Positions 35,862 to 46,719 of a DNA stretch of 64,000 nucleotides are shown piece after piece (position 1 is the stretch's first letter; each line of letters starts with the position of its first letter). The stretch comes from an uncultured Bacteroidales bacterium (GTDB lineage: Bacteria > Bacteroidota > Bacteroidia > Bacteroidales > Muribaculaceae). The translations under genes and the position numbers were made by a program. The stretch is from positions 108,642 through 172,641 of the forward strand of contig CADBDH010000010.1 in NCBI GenBank assembly GCA_902793405.1. The letters are read 5' to 3'. Below the pieces are notes generated by a model, which was not told where the DNA came from, made no database searches, and saw only the letters and a list, made by a program, of their open reading frames with translations.

Positions 35862-37492
35862 TATCCGGGATTTTGGGCACTGCCACTGGCAGTCAAGGTC
35901 TCGCCTGGAATGGGGAACACAAGGGTATAGCCATTCACATCGGCACTCAACTGCGGGCGGTCGGTATAACTGCGTGTGAACTGTCCAAAACGTATCAGGT
36001 CATTGCGGCGCCAGCCCTCCCATGCGAGTTCAAGCATCCTCTCTTCCAGCACATTATCAAGCGTGGCCGTGCGGTCACCCATTCCCACACGGGAACGCAC
36101 CGCATTGAGCAGGTCGTCGGCATCGGCACCAGCCCTGCCATCACGCAACAGCGCCTCGCACTGCATCAACAGGACGTCGGCATAACGGAACAGCACGATG
36201 TCGTTACGGCGCAACTGGCCATCGCTCATGGACGCTAAATCAATCTCATACTTGCGCATTCGGGCGCCTGCCGTCTTTTCATAAGCGGTGTTAGACAAGT
36301 CAAGCCTTGCCTCCAGCGGGTAATAGACCAGCGGTGTCCCGTCGTCAAGCGTGACCTCGGCGTCGGTCTTGTCATGCAGAACCGCATCATAGTAGTATGT
36401 CAATGGCAAGCGACTGTCAGAATTGTCGGTGCCATAACCGAACGCTTTCATGGCCTCGACGGTCGCGCAGGGCCCATTCTCACCGTTCAGGCCCAAAGCC
36501 GAGGCATGATTGTAATGCAGGGAACGGAACTGTTGGGTAAAACGGTTAGAATAGTTGAAGATATCCATGGGAATCGTGAAAATCAGTTCGGGCGACTCCT
36601 CGTTGTTGATGGTGAAGTTATCAATAAAAACCGGCGCTAGAGTGAACCCGAAAGTGGTGATTTTCTCACAATAGGTAATCACGGCCTGCCATGTGTTCAT
36701 CGGGGTGCCATCAACGCTCCATGTGAAGGTCGAGCCGACGGGGTGGGTGCTGTCGGTCCAATCGTCATCGGCATACACTTCGGTATTCAGCAGAAGCTTC
36801 GCCAGCAGGAACCACGCCACAGGGCGCGTCATGCGGCCATAGTATTCACCCAGTCGCGGACTGCGGGCAACGGGCAAGTAACTCTCCGCATCCTGCAACT
36901 CGTCCACAATGTGGCGGAATGCCTTTGAACGTTCCTGGAGTTTCAATTCCTGGGCCGTGGGATGGGTATTCTTGAATAATGGCACGCGACCATACAGGTC
37001 CATGGCATAGAACAGGAACATCGCCCTCAGTGACCGTGCCTCGGCAACCATGGCAGTGACATCCACATCGGGATTCTTTGCCGCGAATGCGTCGATGCGT
37101 TCCAGCGCCCTATTGCAAGCAAGTACCTGCCTGAACAGATAATTCCACGTGTCGCCCGTGAAATCGACGTTGCCAAACCGATGCAGGAACAGGTTCTGCC
37201 AGATGCCGCCGTCATACCAGTCGGCGCCTCGTGTGGGGATGATGGCCTCGTCGGTCGAGAAGGTGTTCAAGTCCCACACGCCACGAGCGGTACCCTGCAA
37301 ACCTTGAGAGGCAGCGTTGCCTCCAATGTTGTTGTAGATGCTCCCCAGAGCATTGAGCCACAAGTCATTGACTGTCTTGTAGGCTTCATCGGCGGGTAGG
37401 CGGTCGGTGGGCTCGTCCTCAAGAAACTTGTTGCACGACCCTAGGGCCACTATCGTAGTTACCAGCAGGATATATATGATAATTCGCTTCAT
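35858..37492 (-). CDS. SusD/RagB-family nutrient-binding lipoprotein
   Basis: 544 residues. Lipoprotein signal MKRIIIYILLVTTIVALGSC (Cys 20), then NKFLEDEPTDRLPADEAYKT, a classical SusD opening. The C-terminal part includes IVLFRYADVLLMQCEALLR and RMLELAWEGWRRNDLIRFG, both family landmarks. Full length and intact. It lies 12 bases after the SusC-like gene and overlaps fur, so the three are one transcription unit. Surface capture of a glycan, peptide or metal-complex ligand is expected; the ligand is not evident. Confidence 0.94.
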   Translation of the reverse strand: MKRIIIYILLVTTIVALGSCNKFLEDEPTDRLPADEAYKTVNDLWLNALGSIYNNIGGNAASQGLQGTARGVWDLNTFSTDEAIIPTRGADWYDGGIWQNLFLHRFGNVDFTGDTWNYLFRQVLACNRALERIDAFAAKNPDVDVTAMVAEARSLRAMFLFYAMDLYGRVPLFKNTHPTAQELKLQERSKAFRHIVDELQDAESYLPVARSPRLGEYYGRMTRPVAWFLLAKLLLNTEVYADDDWTDSTHPVGSTFTWSVDGTPMNTWQAVITYCEKITTFGFTLAPVFIDNFTINNEESPELIFTIPMDIFNYSNRFTQQFRSLHYNHASALGLNGENGPCATVEAMKAFGYGTDNSDSRLPLTYYYDAVLHDKTDAEVTLDDGTPLVYYPLEARLDLSNTAYEKTAGARMRKYEIDLASMSDGQLRRNDIVLFRYADVLLMQCEALLRDGRAGADADDLLNAVRSRVGMGDRTATLDNVLEERMLELAWEGWRRNDLIRFGQFTRSYTDRPQLSADVNGYTLVFPIPGETLTASGSAQNPGY

Positions 37493-37504
37493 AGATGTTT
37501 CTTA

Positions 37505-40216
37505 TTAGAACGTGACGGTAACTCCAAGATAATAGGAACGGGTAACAGGATAGACGTTCTTGTCATCGACACCCAGCGTGCTGCCAGCCGATGAACTGTT
37601 GATCATGGGTGTTGCCCCTGAATAGCCTGTAATTGTACCCAAATCGTTGATGGTAAGCGCCAGGCGCAAGCTTGTGATGACGCGTTGCACCTTTTGGCGC
37701 AACGGTACATTCCAGCCTAGCGTCAAGTAGTCGAAGTGCACGTAGTCACCACGCTCAAGCCAATAGTCGGTGGCCGTCTGGTCCTTGATATTACGCGCGG
37801 GCGCATCGGCCAGGACATTGTAGCCCGGCAAACTGTTCATGTTCATGTAAGTGAGTGCGGTACCGTTGTAGATCTTATGGCCAAAGGCACCATTGACCTG
37901 CAGTGCCACGTCCCATTGCCTGTAGCGAAAGTTGATGTTACTGCCCAGCAGCACCTTGGGCATCGCTTGTCCGCAGATGCGACGGTCTTTGCCATTGGCG
38001 ATATCTATGTCGCCCGACCCGTCCAGGTCGGCGATCTCATACACCTGTCCTCCCGAGCCGTCGCTCTTGAGGCCCGTGCAATGCGGCAGATAGAAAACGC
38101 CTAACGGTTGTCCCACAATCTGATAGACGATGTGGTTATTTCCACCGTGAAATCCCGCTCCGTTGAGGTTGACCATGTCCACCTCACCTGGGGCTTCCAG
38201 CCAGTAGTCGTTATAGTAACCGCTCAGCGACAGCAACTTATTGTACTGGTAGGTAATATTGGCATTGAGGTTCAGTTCCATGTCACGCGTGTTCAACGGT
38301 GTCACACCCAAGGCCAGCTCGACACCACTGTTGCGCATCGAGCCCAAGTTGTCGAGCAGTTTGTTGTAAACAAATGGCGGCACGCCCACATTGTACAGAT
38401 AGAGCATGTCGGTCGTCTTAGAAGTGTAGAAGTCGAGTGAAGCGATGATGTGGTTGCCCAGGAATGCTGCGCTCACGCCCGTATTGAAGCTGCGTTTCAC
38501 TTCCCACTTGAGATCGGGATTGGCGTTGCGCAACTCGTCAAAAGTGACGACGAGGCGCTCTCCCACTGGCGCGATACCTGCCGGAGAGAGCAGATTGTGC
38601 GTCATATAACTGTCCACACCGCCCAGATTGCCGGCCAAACCGTAGCCGATGTTCCACTTCAGGTCATCCAACCATCGGCAACTTTTCAGGAAGGCCTCGT
38701 TGCCCAGGTTCCATGATGCTGAAACCGAGGGGAAAAATCCCCACTTATTTTTACTGCTGAATTTGCTCGTGCCGTCGGCTCGTGCCGTCACCGTCAACGA
38801 GTAACGGCTATCATAGTCATAGGTAACCCTGGCCATGAACGAGGCCAGTGACGGGGCGTTGCGGTAACTGCCCGTGCCATCCCACAGGGTCACCGACCCC
38901 GACTGGATGGCATCGATACCGATGGCATTGGTCGAAAAACCTGTTGTGGTAGTATAAAAACCGGTATGGGTGTCTCGCTCAACCTCGGCCAGTCCCATCA
39001 CGTTGAGATGGTGTTTATCCAGGGTTTTATCCCATGTGGTCGTTGCCATTCCCAGCCACGACTCGGTCTTGGCACTGCTGCGATAGCCCTTGCCTCCGCT
39101 CCATATACTGGTAGGAAGGAATTGGGCTGATTCCACCTCGTTGTGGCTATAGGCGCCGAACAAAGCCAATGTCCAATCTTTAGAAAGGCGGAACGTGAGT
39201 TTGGCATGAGTGCTCAGGTGGGTCGTCTTGTCTTGTGTGCGGCTATCCATGAGGGCTAGTGGGTGATTGATCTGGTTGGCGTCAGTAAATCCATCCCAGC
39301 CACCGCTGGCGTTGCGCGATGTCCCGAAGGTGGGATTGAACGCTTGGGCCGAATAGAAGGTCTTCTGCACGTCATACACGGCGGTTTGGTTCTTTTGCAC
39401 GTTTCCAAACATCCCCACTTCGATGGTCAGCAGGTTACCGAACATCCGTTGGTGCATGTTCATGCTGCTGGTCAGGTTGTTCAACTTGTCGTGTAGGATA
39501 ACGCCGGCATGGTTCATGTAACCCAGAGAGACGCGGTAACCCGAACGGTCGCCGCCACCCATGAAGGCAACGTGATGGTCCTGCAGGAATGCGGTCTGTT
39601 CGATAGCCTCCTGCCAGTTGGTGTTGTAGCCCCTGTTGATAGGCACAAGCCCCATGGCACGCACTGCGCCAACGTAGCCATCGGCATCTAACATCTTCAG
39701 GTTTTTAGTCACATGAGATAATCCGATGCTGCCGTTATAGGTGACTGTGGTGCGGTGGGCCGAACCTTTCTTGGTGGTCACCTCGATGACGCCCGACGCG
39801 CCACGGGAGCCATATTGGGCAGTTTCACTGGCATCCTTCAACACGGTGAAGCTCTCGATGTCCGACGGATATATCGACGACAGGGTGCTCAGGTCACCAA
39901 ACACGCCATCGATGATGATCAACGGGTCGTTGCCGCCAGTGACCGAAGTCGTGCCGCGCACACGCACGGCGTTCATCGCAGCAGCGCCGTTGTTGCTCTT
40001 CTGGATAGTCACACCGGCAACACGGCCTTGAATGGCTTCCAGCGGATTTGTCACTTGACGCTGGCTCACCTGGTCGGCAGTGACGACATCTTGCGAAGCA
40101 TGGCGAGATGCCGTATCGGCCGGAATTGTTAGCTGGGCCGACACGGACTGCGCCAAAACAGCCAACGCCACAACGATGGCCATGCGCAGGGGTTGTAGTC
40201 TATTCCTGATCGTCAT
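37505..40216 (-). CDS. SusC-like TonB-dependent receptor without the N-terminal regulatory-like domain
   Basis: 903 residues from the ATG at 40216. The frame is open further upstream, but that part encodes no sensible protein and overlaps rsmD; the chosen start gives a signal peptide, MTIRNRLQPLRMAIVVALAV to SAQ. The plug follows at once (QVTNPLEAIQGRVAGVTIQK, then IIIDGVFGDLSTL and GVIEVTTKKG), so the carboxypeptidase-like domain seen in most SusC proteins is absent. The barrel ends with YYLGVTVTF. The start overlaps the rsmD stop by 17 bases. With susD it forms an importer embedded in a housekeeping operon. Confidence 0.92.
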   Translation of the reverse strand: MTIRNRLQPLRMAIVVALAVLAQSVSAQLTIPADTASRHASQDVVTADQVSQRQVTNPLEAIQGRVAGVTIQKSNNGAAAMNAVRVRGTTSVTGGNDPLIIIDGVFGDLSTLSSIYPSDIESFTVLKDASETAQYGSRGASGVIEVTTKKGSAHRTTVTYNGSIGLSHVTKNLKMLDADGYVGAVRAMGLVPINRGYNTNWQEAIEQTAFLQDHHVAFMGGGDRSGYRVSLGYMNHAGVILHDKLNNLTSSMNMHQRMFGNLLTIEVGMFGNVQKNQTAVYDVQKTFYSAQAFNPTFGTSRNASGGWDGFTDANQINHPLALMDSRTQDKTTHLSTHAKLTFRLSKDWTLALFGAYSHNEVESAQFLPTSIWSGGKGYRSSAKTESWLGMATTTWDKTLDKHHLNVMGLAEVERDTHTGFYTTTTGFSTNAIGIDAIQSGSVTLWDGTGSYRNAPSLASFMARVTYDYDSRYSLTVTARADGTSKFSSKNKWGFFPSVSASWNLGNEAFLKSCRWLDDLKWNIGYGLAGNLGGVDSYMTHNLLSPAGIAPVGERLVVTFDELRNANPDLKWEVKRSFNTGVSAAFLGNHIIASLDFYTSKTTDMLYLYNVGVPPFVYNKLLDNLGSMRNSGVELALGVTPLNTRDMELNLNANITYQYNKLLSLSGYYNDYWLEAPGEVDMVNLNGAGFHGGNNHIVYQIVGQPLGVFYLPHCTGLKSDGSGGQVYEIADLDGSGDIDIANGKDRRICGQAMPKVLLGSNINFRYRQWDVALQVNGAFGHKIYNGTALTYMNMNSLPGYNVLADAPARNIKDQTATDYWLERGDYVHFDYLTLGWNVPLRQKVQRVITSLRLALTINDLGTITGYSGATPMINSSSAGSTLGVDDKNVYPVTRSYYLGVTVTF

Positions 40217-40757
40217 GGGTGTTGTTGATTTCAAACAAAGTAAAGTTGACCTTGCCATAGACGCGCTGCTGCGAGAAATGAGGCAGGGCGCTGAAATCAT
40301 GCTCACGGGGGTGCTCCATGATGAACAATGTGCCGTCATGCACCAGTGGCGACTCGAGCACCAGTTTGGGAATGTCGGCAAAACGCGGCAAGTCGTAGGG
40401 CGGATCGGCAAAGATCACGTCAAACGACTCGCGGCAGGTGGCCACAAACTTGAACACGTCGCCACGCACGAGCGTCAGGTTAGGGTCACCCAACTGCTGC
40501 TGCACGCGCTTGATGAACTCGGCCTGGACGCGCGCCTTCTCCACAGCAGTGACATGGCCACAGCCGCGCGAGAGGAACTCAAAACTCATCGCACCGGTGC
40601 CGGCAAACAGGTCCAGCACCTTCTTGTCCTCCAGGTCGATGATGTTGCCCAGGACATTGAACAGGTTCTCACGCGCCATGTCGGTCGTGGGACGCGCACT
40701 GATGTTGGTGGGCACGTCAAAGCGGCGACGGCCGTATTTTCCACTGATTATTCGCAT
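40200..40757 (-). CDS. rsmD: 16S rRNA (guanine966-N2)-methyltransferase RsmD
   Basis: 185 residues from the ATG at 40757 (MRIISGKYGRRRF), the usual RsmD start; the frame further upstream is unlike the family. Motifs: RPTTDMARENLFNVLG, VLDLFAGTGAMSFEFLSRG (SAM-binding) and the N2-methylation motif DPPY in FADPPYDLP. It methylates G966 of 16S rRNA. The start overlaps the DUF3822 gene by ten bases, and the stop overlaps the SusC start. This packing indicates one operon. Confidence 0.95.
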   Translation of the reverse strand: MRIISGKYGRRRFDVPTNISARPTTDMARENLFNVLGNIIDLEDKKVLDLFAGTGAMSFEFLSRGCGHVTAVEKARVQAEFIKRVQQQLGDPNLTLVRGDVFKFVATCRESFDVIFADPPYDLPRFADIPKLVLESPLVHDGTLFIMEHPREHDFSALPHFSQQRVYGKVNFTLFEINNTHDDQE

Positions 40758-41557
40758 AAGGCTTGCAATATCAGTTCCAGCGGTGCCTGCATCGCGTTGC
40801 GGCCCAACTGCATCGCGGCAGCGGGATAGACGGCAGGCATCACAAATTTCACAAATTCTCGCAGCACGGGGGTCATTGAAGCGCACATGGTGCGCTCGCC
40901 CGTGAGCTGCATTTCATCAACCAGCTGGTCCAGCCCATGGGTGCGCCATGCGTTCAGGGCAAAGTAAGCGGCATCCTGGGCATTGGTAAACTGGTAACTG
41001 TTGGCACACAGGAGTTTCCCGTCTCGGTAGATGGCCATGTCCATGCTCTCGGCATTCAGGTTGAGGAACATGCGGGAGAGGTCATCGCTGCGGTTCAGGC
41101 CCTTGAAATGCTCACACATGGGATACAGGTGATGATACACCTCGGGGTAATTGAACGTGCGGCCCAGGAACGCCTGCATACCGCGCGGCAGCAGGTAAGC
41201 AATCTTCACGCCGTTGGCCGGCAGTGTATTGACCAGCGCATCGCCGTCGTCGGCAGGGAATGCCGCACGCACGAGCATCCGGCAATCGTCATCGGCCGTT
41301 TCTGTCGGCAGTATCACAAAATGCTGGGAATGAGCCACTATGCGCACCCGTTTGTACTCTTTGAGCAGTTCTGCGGTGTCATAGATGGCATCCTCGAGCG
41401 CCTGGAGCGACTCATCGGTCCTGGCCACATGGCCCATCTGCAGCGAACCCGCCACTGTGGGCGTGTACAGGATATAATCCACCCGCTGGCCACCAACAGC
41501 GACCAGCAGTTCCCAAACCTCGGGATGTTGTATGTCGATATCTATTTTTTCTCCCAT
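40748..41557 (-). CDS. DUF3822-family protein
   Basis: 269 residues, cytoplasmic, no signal peptide. Features such as DYILYTPTVAGSLQMG near 27-42, VRIVAHSQHFVILPTE near 71-86 and FKGLNRSDDLSRMFLNLNAE match DUF3822, a Bacteroidota family with an actin/ASKHA-like fold found beside rsmD. Function is unknown. It is first in the run DUF3822-rsmD-susC-susD-fur. The promoter lies at 41565-41597. Confidence 0.88.
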   Translation of the reverse strand: MGEKIDIDIQHPEVWELLVAVGGQRVDYILYTPTVAGSLQMGHVARTDESLQALEDAIYDTAELLKEYKRVRIVAHSQHFVILPTETADDDCRMLVRAAFPADDGDALVNTLPANGVKIAYLLPRGMQAFLGRTFNYPEVYHHLYPMCEHFKGLNRSDDLSRMFLNLNAESMDMAIYRDGKLLCANSYQFTNAQDAAYFALNAWRTHGLDQLVDEMQLTGERTMCASMTPVLREFVKFVMPAVYPAAAMQLGRNAMQAPLELILQALCE

Positions 41558-41564
41558 TGCACCG

Positions 41565-41597
41565 CAAAATTACAAAAAACTCCCCACCTGCCCCAAA
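41565..41597 (-). promoter_or_regulatory. Bacteroides-type promoter of the DUF3822-rsmD-SUS-fur operon
   Basis: On the minus strand TTTG (41594-41597), 21 bases, TAATTTTG (41565-41572). It is very close to the DUF3822 start, so the leader would be nearly absent. A plus-strand -7 box TATATTTG at 41635-41642 serves the divergent lipoprotein gene. Confidence 0.6.
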
Positions 41598-41665
41598 ATA
41601 CGCCCATTTTTTCGCCCCAATCATTTTTTCTCCTTATATTTGCACCAACTTAGAATCACTCCTTT

Positions 41666-42712
41666 ATGAAAGCCAACCTGATCAGCATCATTATCCTTAT
41701 TGCGGCATTGTTCACCGCATGCACCAGCGGCAACAAGGTCGAGAACCCGCATTTCGCCTTCTTCGACACCCTGGGCATCACCATCGACGAAAAACTGCTG
41801 CTGGGCGACACCCTCGCCCTGCCCGACATCTATTGCGGTGACCCGCAGCAGCAAGACGGCAAAGTGGAAGGCCAGCCCATCGACCACGACCAGTACATGG
41901 CGCTCGTCGTGCCCGCCGGCAAGGATTTTGAGGACGAGATGGGCAACTGGCTGTTGCTGGGCGTGCGCGACATGGACAATGGCGTGACGCTGGCAGCCTA
42001 TTTCACAGGTAGCGGTGTGGGATACTGTGTGGACCTCATCACCTATGACCGCAACGGGCATGTGCTCGATGCCGTCAATGCCCGCGAGCTGCACCTGGTG
42101 TGGCGCTGCGACCTCTCCAATCCTGATGACGACAACGCGTTCACGCTCGATAGTTACATCACCTTCGAGGGTGCCGACCGCATGACGCTGCACCGCGTCA
42201 TGGGCCGATGCCTCATGGATTTTGAAAACGACCTCAAGGGCAAGCCCGAGTGGCAACAAGCATGGCAGCAGACCTATGTCATCGATGCCAAGGGGAACTT
42301 CGTCCTCCAGGGCCAACAGTTGGCTGACGCGCAAGGCAAGGTGGACCACTATGCCGTCATGGACTTCAGGACATGGGACATGCTCGTGTGCTCGCTCCAC
42401 GATACCAGCATCATGGACACCTGGAACGACTACTGCACCCAAGTCGAGGCCATCTACGACCCCGACTACGAGTTCAACCCATTCCCCTGGGATGTGACGA
42501 ACCTGTACAAGATGAACCCGCAGCGCTTCCTGCGCTGGATGGCAGCACACGGCGACCAGGGCAACCGCCTAATGCGCTATTTCAAGTTACCGCCAGGCGA
42601 CCGCCCTGCCCTGCTCAAGGAAATCGCGCGTCTGGAAGATACCGGCGCCCGCACGTGGCTCGCATCCATCGTTAACTCATGGGATGACAAGCCCTTGACC
42701 AAACACCTATGA
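41666..42712 (+). CDS. Lipoprotein of unknown function
   Basis: 348 residues opening MKANLISIIILIAALFTAC (Cys 19). The mature protein begins TSGNKVENPHFAFFDTLG and is acidic with several Trp. The pattern 'DYxTCNGxITLDSYITFEG' is not exact here, but a DNAFTLDSYITFEGADRMTL segment shares its layout with the other lipoproteins at 42709 and 45286 (each has a DGPSHIILHRVM- or WDDIDEHTRN-like region at the same point). I do not recognise the family. The -7 box TATATTTG at 41635-41642 precedes it. The stop overlaps the next lipoprotein start by four bases. Confidence 0.8.
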   Translation: MKANLISIIILIAALFTACTSGNKVENPHFAFFDTLGITIDEKLLLGDTLALPDIYCGDPQQQDGKVEGQPIDHDQYMALVVPAGKDFEDEMGNWLLLGVRDMDNGVTLAAYFTGSGVGYCVDLITYDRNGHVLDAVNARELHLVWRCDLSNPDDDNAFTLDSYITFEGADRMTLHRVMGRCLMDFENDLKGKPEWQQAWQQTYVIDAKGNFVLQGQQLADAQGKVDHYAVMDFRTWDMLVCSLHDTSIMDTWNDYCTQVEAIYDPDYEFNPFPWDVTNLYKMNPQRFLRWMAAHGDQGNRLMRYFKLPPGDRPALLKEIARLEDTGARTWLASIVNSWDDKPLTKHL

Positions 42713-43377
42713 TTATGAAAACCATCATCACCCTCGCCGCCACCCTGATGATAACCGGTTGCAGCGGCATCAGCAACACCCGGCAGATCAACACCCTCCC
42801 CGACATTGTGCAGGTGGGCCAGAACCTCCTGAGCCGCGACACCATCGAAGAGGAGGACTATCCCACCCTCACCCGCGAACAACGCCTTGCCCTCGGCAAG
42901 CAAACCAAAAGTGATGTCCCTGCAGGCACCCAACTCATCGGAGAACGGTCTGTAGGTAAAGGACTCATCCTCTCGGTCTACAAGATACCCACCAGCAAGG
43001 ATCCCAACCAGTTCAAGGTCTATCTCGTGACCAGCAAGGGAGACAGCACTGTAGTCGACGCCGTCGACCTGCGCGAATTCCACACCAGCGAGCACCAGCA
43101 GCCCATGCGCCTAGGCGGCAACCGCTTTTACACTACCGACTCCGAACTGCACTTCGACGGCCCCAGCCACATCATCCTGCACCGGGTCATGACCCTCACC
43201 AGCCTCTATCTCAAGGACCACCGCCTCACCGAAATATGGCGCGTCGAATGGGACAACCACTACAACATCGACACCAACGGCCACATCACCTTCCAGTCAC
43301 AACAAGAGACCCACCGCTCCCCCTCCGACATCAACGACCCCATGATAGAAGAATACCAATCCCGCGACCACCAGTAA
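42709..43377 (+). CDS. Lipoprotein of unknown function
   Basis: 222 residues. The start is the ATG at 42709, whose ATGA overlaps the preceding stop; an alternative ATG lies at 42715. Signal MIMKTIITLAATLMITGC with Cys 18. The mature part holds HIILHRVMTLTSLYLKDHR and WDNHYNIDTNGHITFQSQ, similar in position to segments of the 41666-42712 protein, so the two may be distant paralogues. Function unknown. Translational coupling with the previous gene suggests joint action at the cell envelope. Two palindromes follow the gene. Confidence 0.78.
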   Translation: MIMKTIITLAATLMITGCSGISNTRQINTLPDIVQVGQNLLSRDTIEEEDYPTLTREQRLALGKQTKSDVPAGTQLIGERSVGKGLILSVYKIPTSKDPNQFKVYLVTSKGDSTVVDAVDLREFHTSEHQQPMRLGGNRFYTTDSELHFDGPSHIILHRVMTLTSLYLKDHRLTEIWRVEWDNHYNIDTNGHITFQSQQETHRSPSDINDPMIEEYQSRDHQ

Positions 43378-43393
43378 CAGCTGTCAAAGGATT

Positions 43394-43457
43394 GCAAGGC
43401 CCCGCCTTGCACCAAGCAATCCCCGCCCCGTCGAGGTATTGCAAGGCTCTGCCTTGC
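43394..43457. repeat. Two REP-like palindromes
   Basis: GCAAGGC-CCC-GCCTTGC (43394-43410) and GCAAGGC-TCT-GCCTTGC (43441-43457). The stems are identical, the loops differ, and the spacing is 30 bases. They lie after a lipoprotein operon and ahead of the ettA promoter. Confidence 0.8.
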
Positions 43458-43476
43458 ACAAAATCCCCCTCCAACT

Positions 43477-43508
43477 ATTGCCCGTCTCATGGGAAAACAC
43501 TACCTTTG
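43477..43508 (+). promoter_or_regulatory. Bacteroides-type promoter of ettA
   Basis: ATTG (43477-43480), 20 bases, TACCTTTG (43501-43508), 28 bases ahead of the ettA ATG. Confidence 0.75.
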
Positions 43509-43536
43509 CAAGCAGGAACAAAACAATTAGATATTT

Positions 43537-45231
<1,695 letters not shown>

Positions 45232-45285
45232 ACAAATTAACCTGTGCCGTTGCCCTGCAGCGGCCATTAAAAAGAAAGAATAGAA

Positions 45286-46299
45286 ATGATGAGAACAATT
45301 GCAATGTTGATGGTGGCTTTGGCCATCGTGTCGTGCACCGGCAAGTGGCAGCACGGCAACGAGATCAAAAACGGTCACGACTTCTTGTGCAACGCAGGCA
45401 TCTGCGACGACTCGCTGACGCTTAACGGTAATGACTTCCGCTATGACAACGACGGCGAGAAGCTGCCTCACTGCATCCTTGACATGGCCACCTGCGAGGC
45501 CATCGGACTGGACAAGGTGATGCAAGTGGATACCAACACTTCCATCGTTCGCGTGTGGGGCATGCAGGACAACCCCGACAAGGGCATCACACTGCTGCTG
45601 GGACAGACCAGCTACAGCGATACCCGCACCTGCTGGCTGGCCACCTTTGACAAGAACGGCATGATCGACTTCATGCGACTGGGAGAGTGTGGCGGCATGA
45701 ACCTATCCTACTGGGACGACATTGATGAGCACACCCGCAACGTGGGCATCGACTCGATGCACATGGTCTTGCCCGACAAGTGGGGCAAACCCATCCACGT
45801 GAGCCGCTGGATATCCTATAATGAGCAGCGCGACGGCGTGGACACCGACTCCACGTTATGGTTTATCGACAATGAACTGCCCGTGACCATCGGCAATGAC
45901 GGAAAGTTCACCATCGGCAAAATCGGCACCGTCTATAGCGCCGACACCACCCTGCTCACCAACTACTGGCGCAGCAAGCGACAACTGGAAGTGTTCTCAT
46001 GGACTCCATTGAGCGACACGACCGTGTATGACCGCTTGAACACTTTCCTTGAAGGGGCTAAAGGCACCATCACCGAGCCCAAGCAACTGCTGGGCGATTT
46101 CGGCATGCTGGTGGGTGGATTCTTCTACCGTGACACCGACAGATTCATGCAATGGTGCTGTGAACATCCTGACAGCCAGTTGACAAAAGGCATGGTGACC
46201 CATTACAAGGAGGTGAGCCCCGAGTGGCTGCTAGACCAACTCAAGAAAATCAAGGACCCGCAAATTCTCACCCGAAGCAAACAGCTCCTGGGATTGTAA
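45286..46299 (+). CDS. Lipoprotein of unknown function
   Basis: 337 residues. Signal MMRTIAMLMVALAIVSC with Cys 17, followed by TGKWQHGNEIKNGHDFLC. A stretch FIDNELPVTIGNDGKFTIGK and a C-terminal half rich in Asp, Thr and Trp do not match a family I can name; some parts resemble the two lipoproteins upstream of ettA. No promoter is visible in the 54-base gap after ettA, so read-through from ettA is likely. The gene ends at a strong terminator. Confidence 0.78.
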   Translation: MMRTIAMLMVALAIVSCTGKWQHGNEIKNGHDFLCNAGICDDSLTLNGNDFRYDNDGEKLPHCILDMATCEAIGLDKVMQVDTNTSIVRVWGMQDNPDKGITLLLGQTSYSDTRTCWLATFDKNGMIDFMRLGECGGMNLSYWDDIDEHTRNVGIDSMHMVLPDKWGKPIHVSRWISYNEQRDGVDTDSTLWFIDNELPVTIGNDGKFTIGKIGTVYSADTTLLTNYWRSKRQLEVFSWTPLSDTTVYDRLNTFLEGAKGTITEPKQLLGDFGMLVGGFFYRDTDRFMQWCCEHPDSQLTKGMVTHYKEVSPEWLLDQLKKIKDPQILTRSKQLLGL

Positions 46300-46320
46300 T
46301 TCCCGACGGATATAACCGAA

Positions 46321-46367
46321 AAACGGAGATGACGGACTCAAATCAACCCGTCATCTCCGTTTTTTTC
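46321..46367. terminator. Strong intrinsic terminator, bidirectional
   Basis: AAACGGAGATGACGG (46321-46335) pairs with CCGTCATCTCCGTTT (46348-46362), followed by Ts; an A-run on the left gives Ts on the other strand. It lies between convergent genes. Confidence 0.92.
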
Positions 46368-46387
46368 AGTATTCTCCGTTTCCAGGC

Positions 46388-46705
46388 TTACACGTCGGCG
46401 GCGTGGAGCACCGAGGTAACGGTCTGCCACAGCACGGTGAGCGTCACAACACCCATCATCACGTTATAGAGGATGTCGCGCACGGTAATGGCTCCCCAGT
46501 CCTGGCTGCGCCACATCACCAGCCAGCTGATAACGCAGGCTACCAGGGCGATGGCATAAAGCACCGTCGTGGCCCACGAGCCGTGTGGCTGCTTCTCGGG
46601 CAGCTTGTTGAGGACGCGGCGGGTGAACCAGGGGTTCTCCCCGGGGTCATGTGCGCCCTGCTTGAGCATCTGCGCCAGTTTCTTGTCTTCTTCGTTGGTA
46701 TTCAT
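46388..46705 (-). CDS. Small membrane protein downstream of an ECF sigma factor, possible anti-sigma
   Basis: 105 residues: a charged cytoplasmic N-terminus (EEDKKLAQMLKQGAHDPGEN) and two helices, TTVLYAIALVACVISWLVMW (about 45-64) and VVTLTVLWQTVTSVL (about 85-99). It starts 14 bases after the sigma factor stop. Size, topology and position fit a membrane-bound regulator of the sigma factor, but there is no zinc or anti-sigma signature to prove it. NPWFTRRVLNKLP in the N-terminal part is a motif of small anti-sigma-operon proteins in Bacteroidota, by my recollection. Confidence 0.75.
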   Translation of the reverse strand: MNTNEEDKKLAQMLKQGAHDPGENPWFTRRVLNKLPEKQPHGSWATTVLYAIALVACVISWLVMWRSQDWGAITVRDILYNVMMGVVTLTVLWQTVTSVLHAADV

Positions 46706-46719
46706 ATCATTATAACGGT

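Noticed and set aside
36743-36928. Short plus-strand frames inside the susD and susC genes
   Set aside because: All are shadows of the coding strand with no promoter, signal peptide or family match.
40217-40411. Longer N-terminus of the second SusC-like protein
   Set aside because: The upstream codons overlap rsmD in another frame and encode Cys/Ser/Pro-rich nonsense without a signal peptide.
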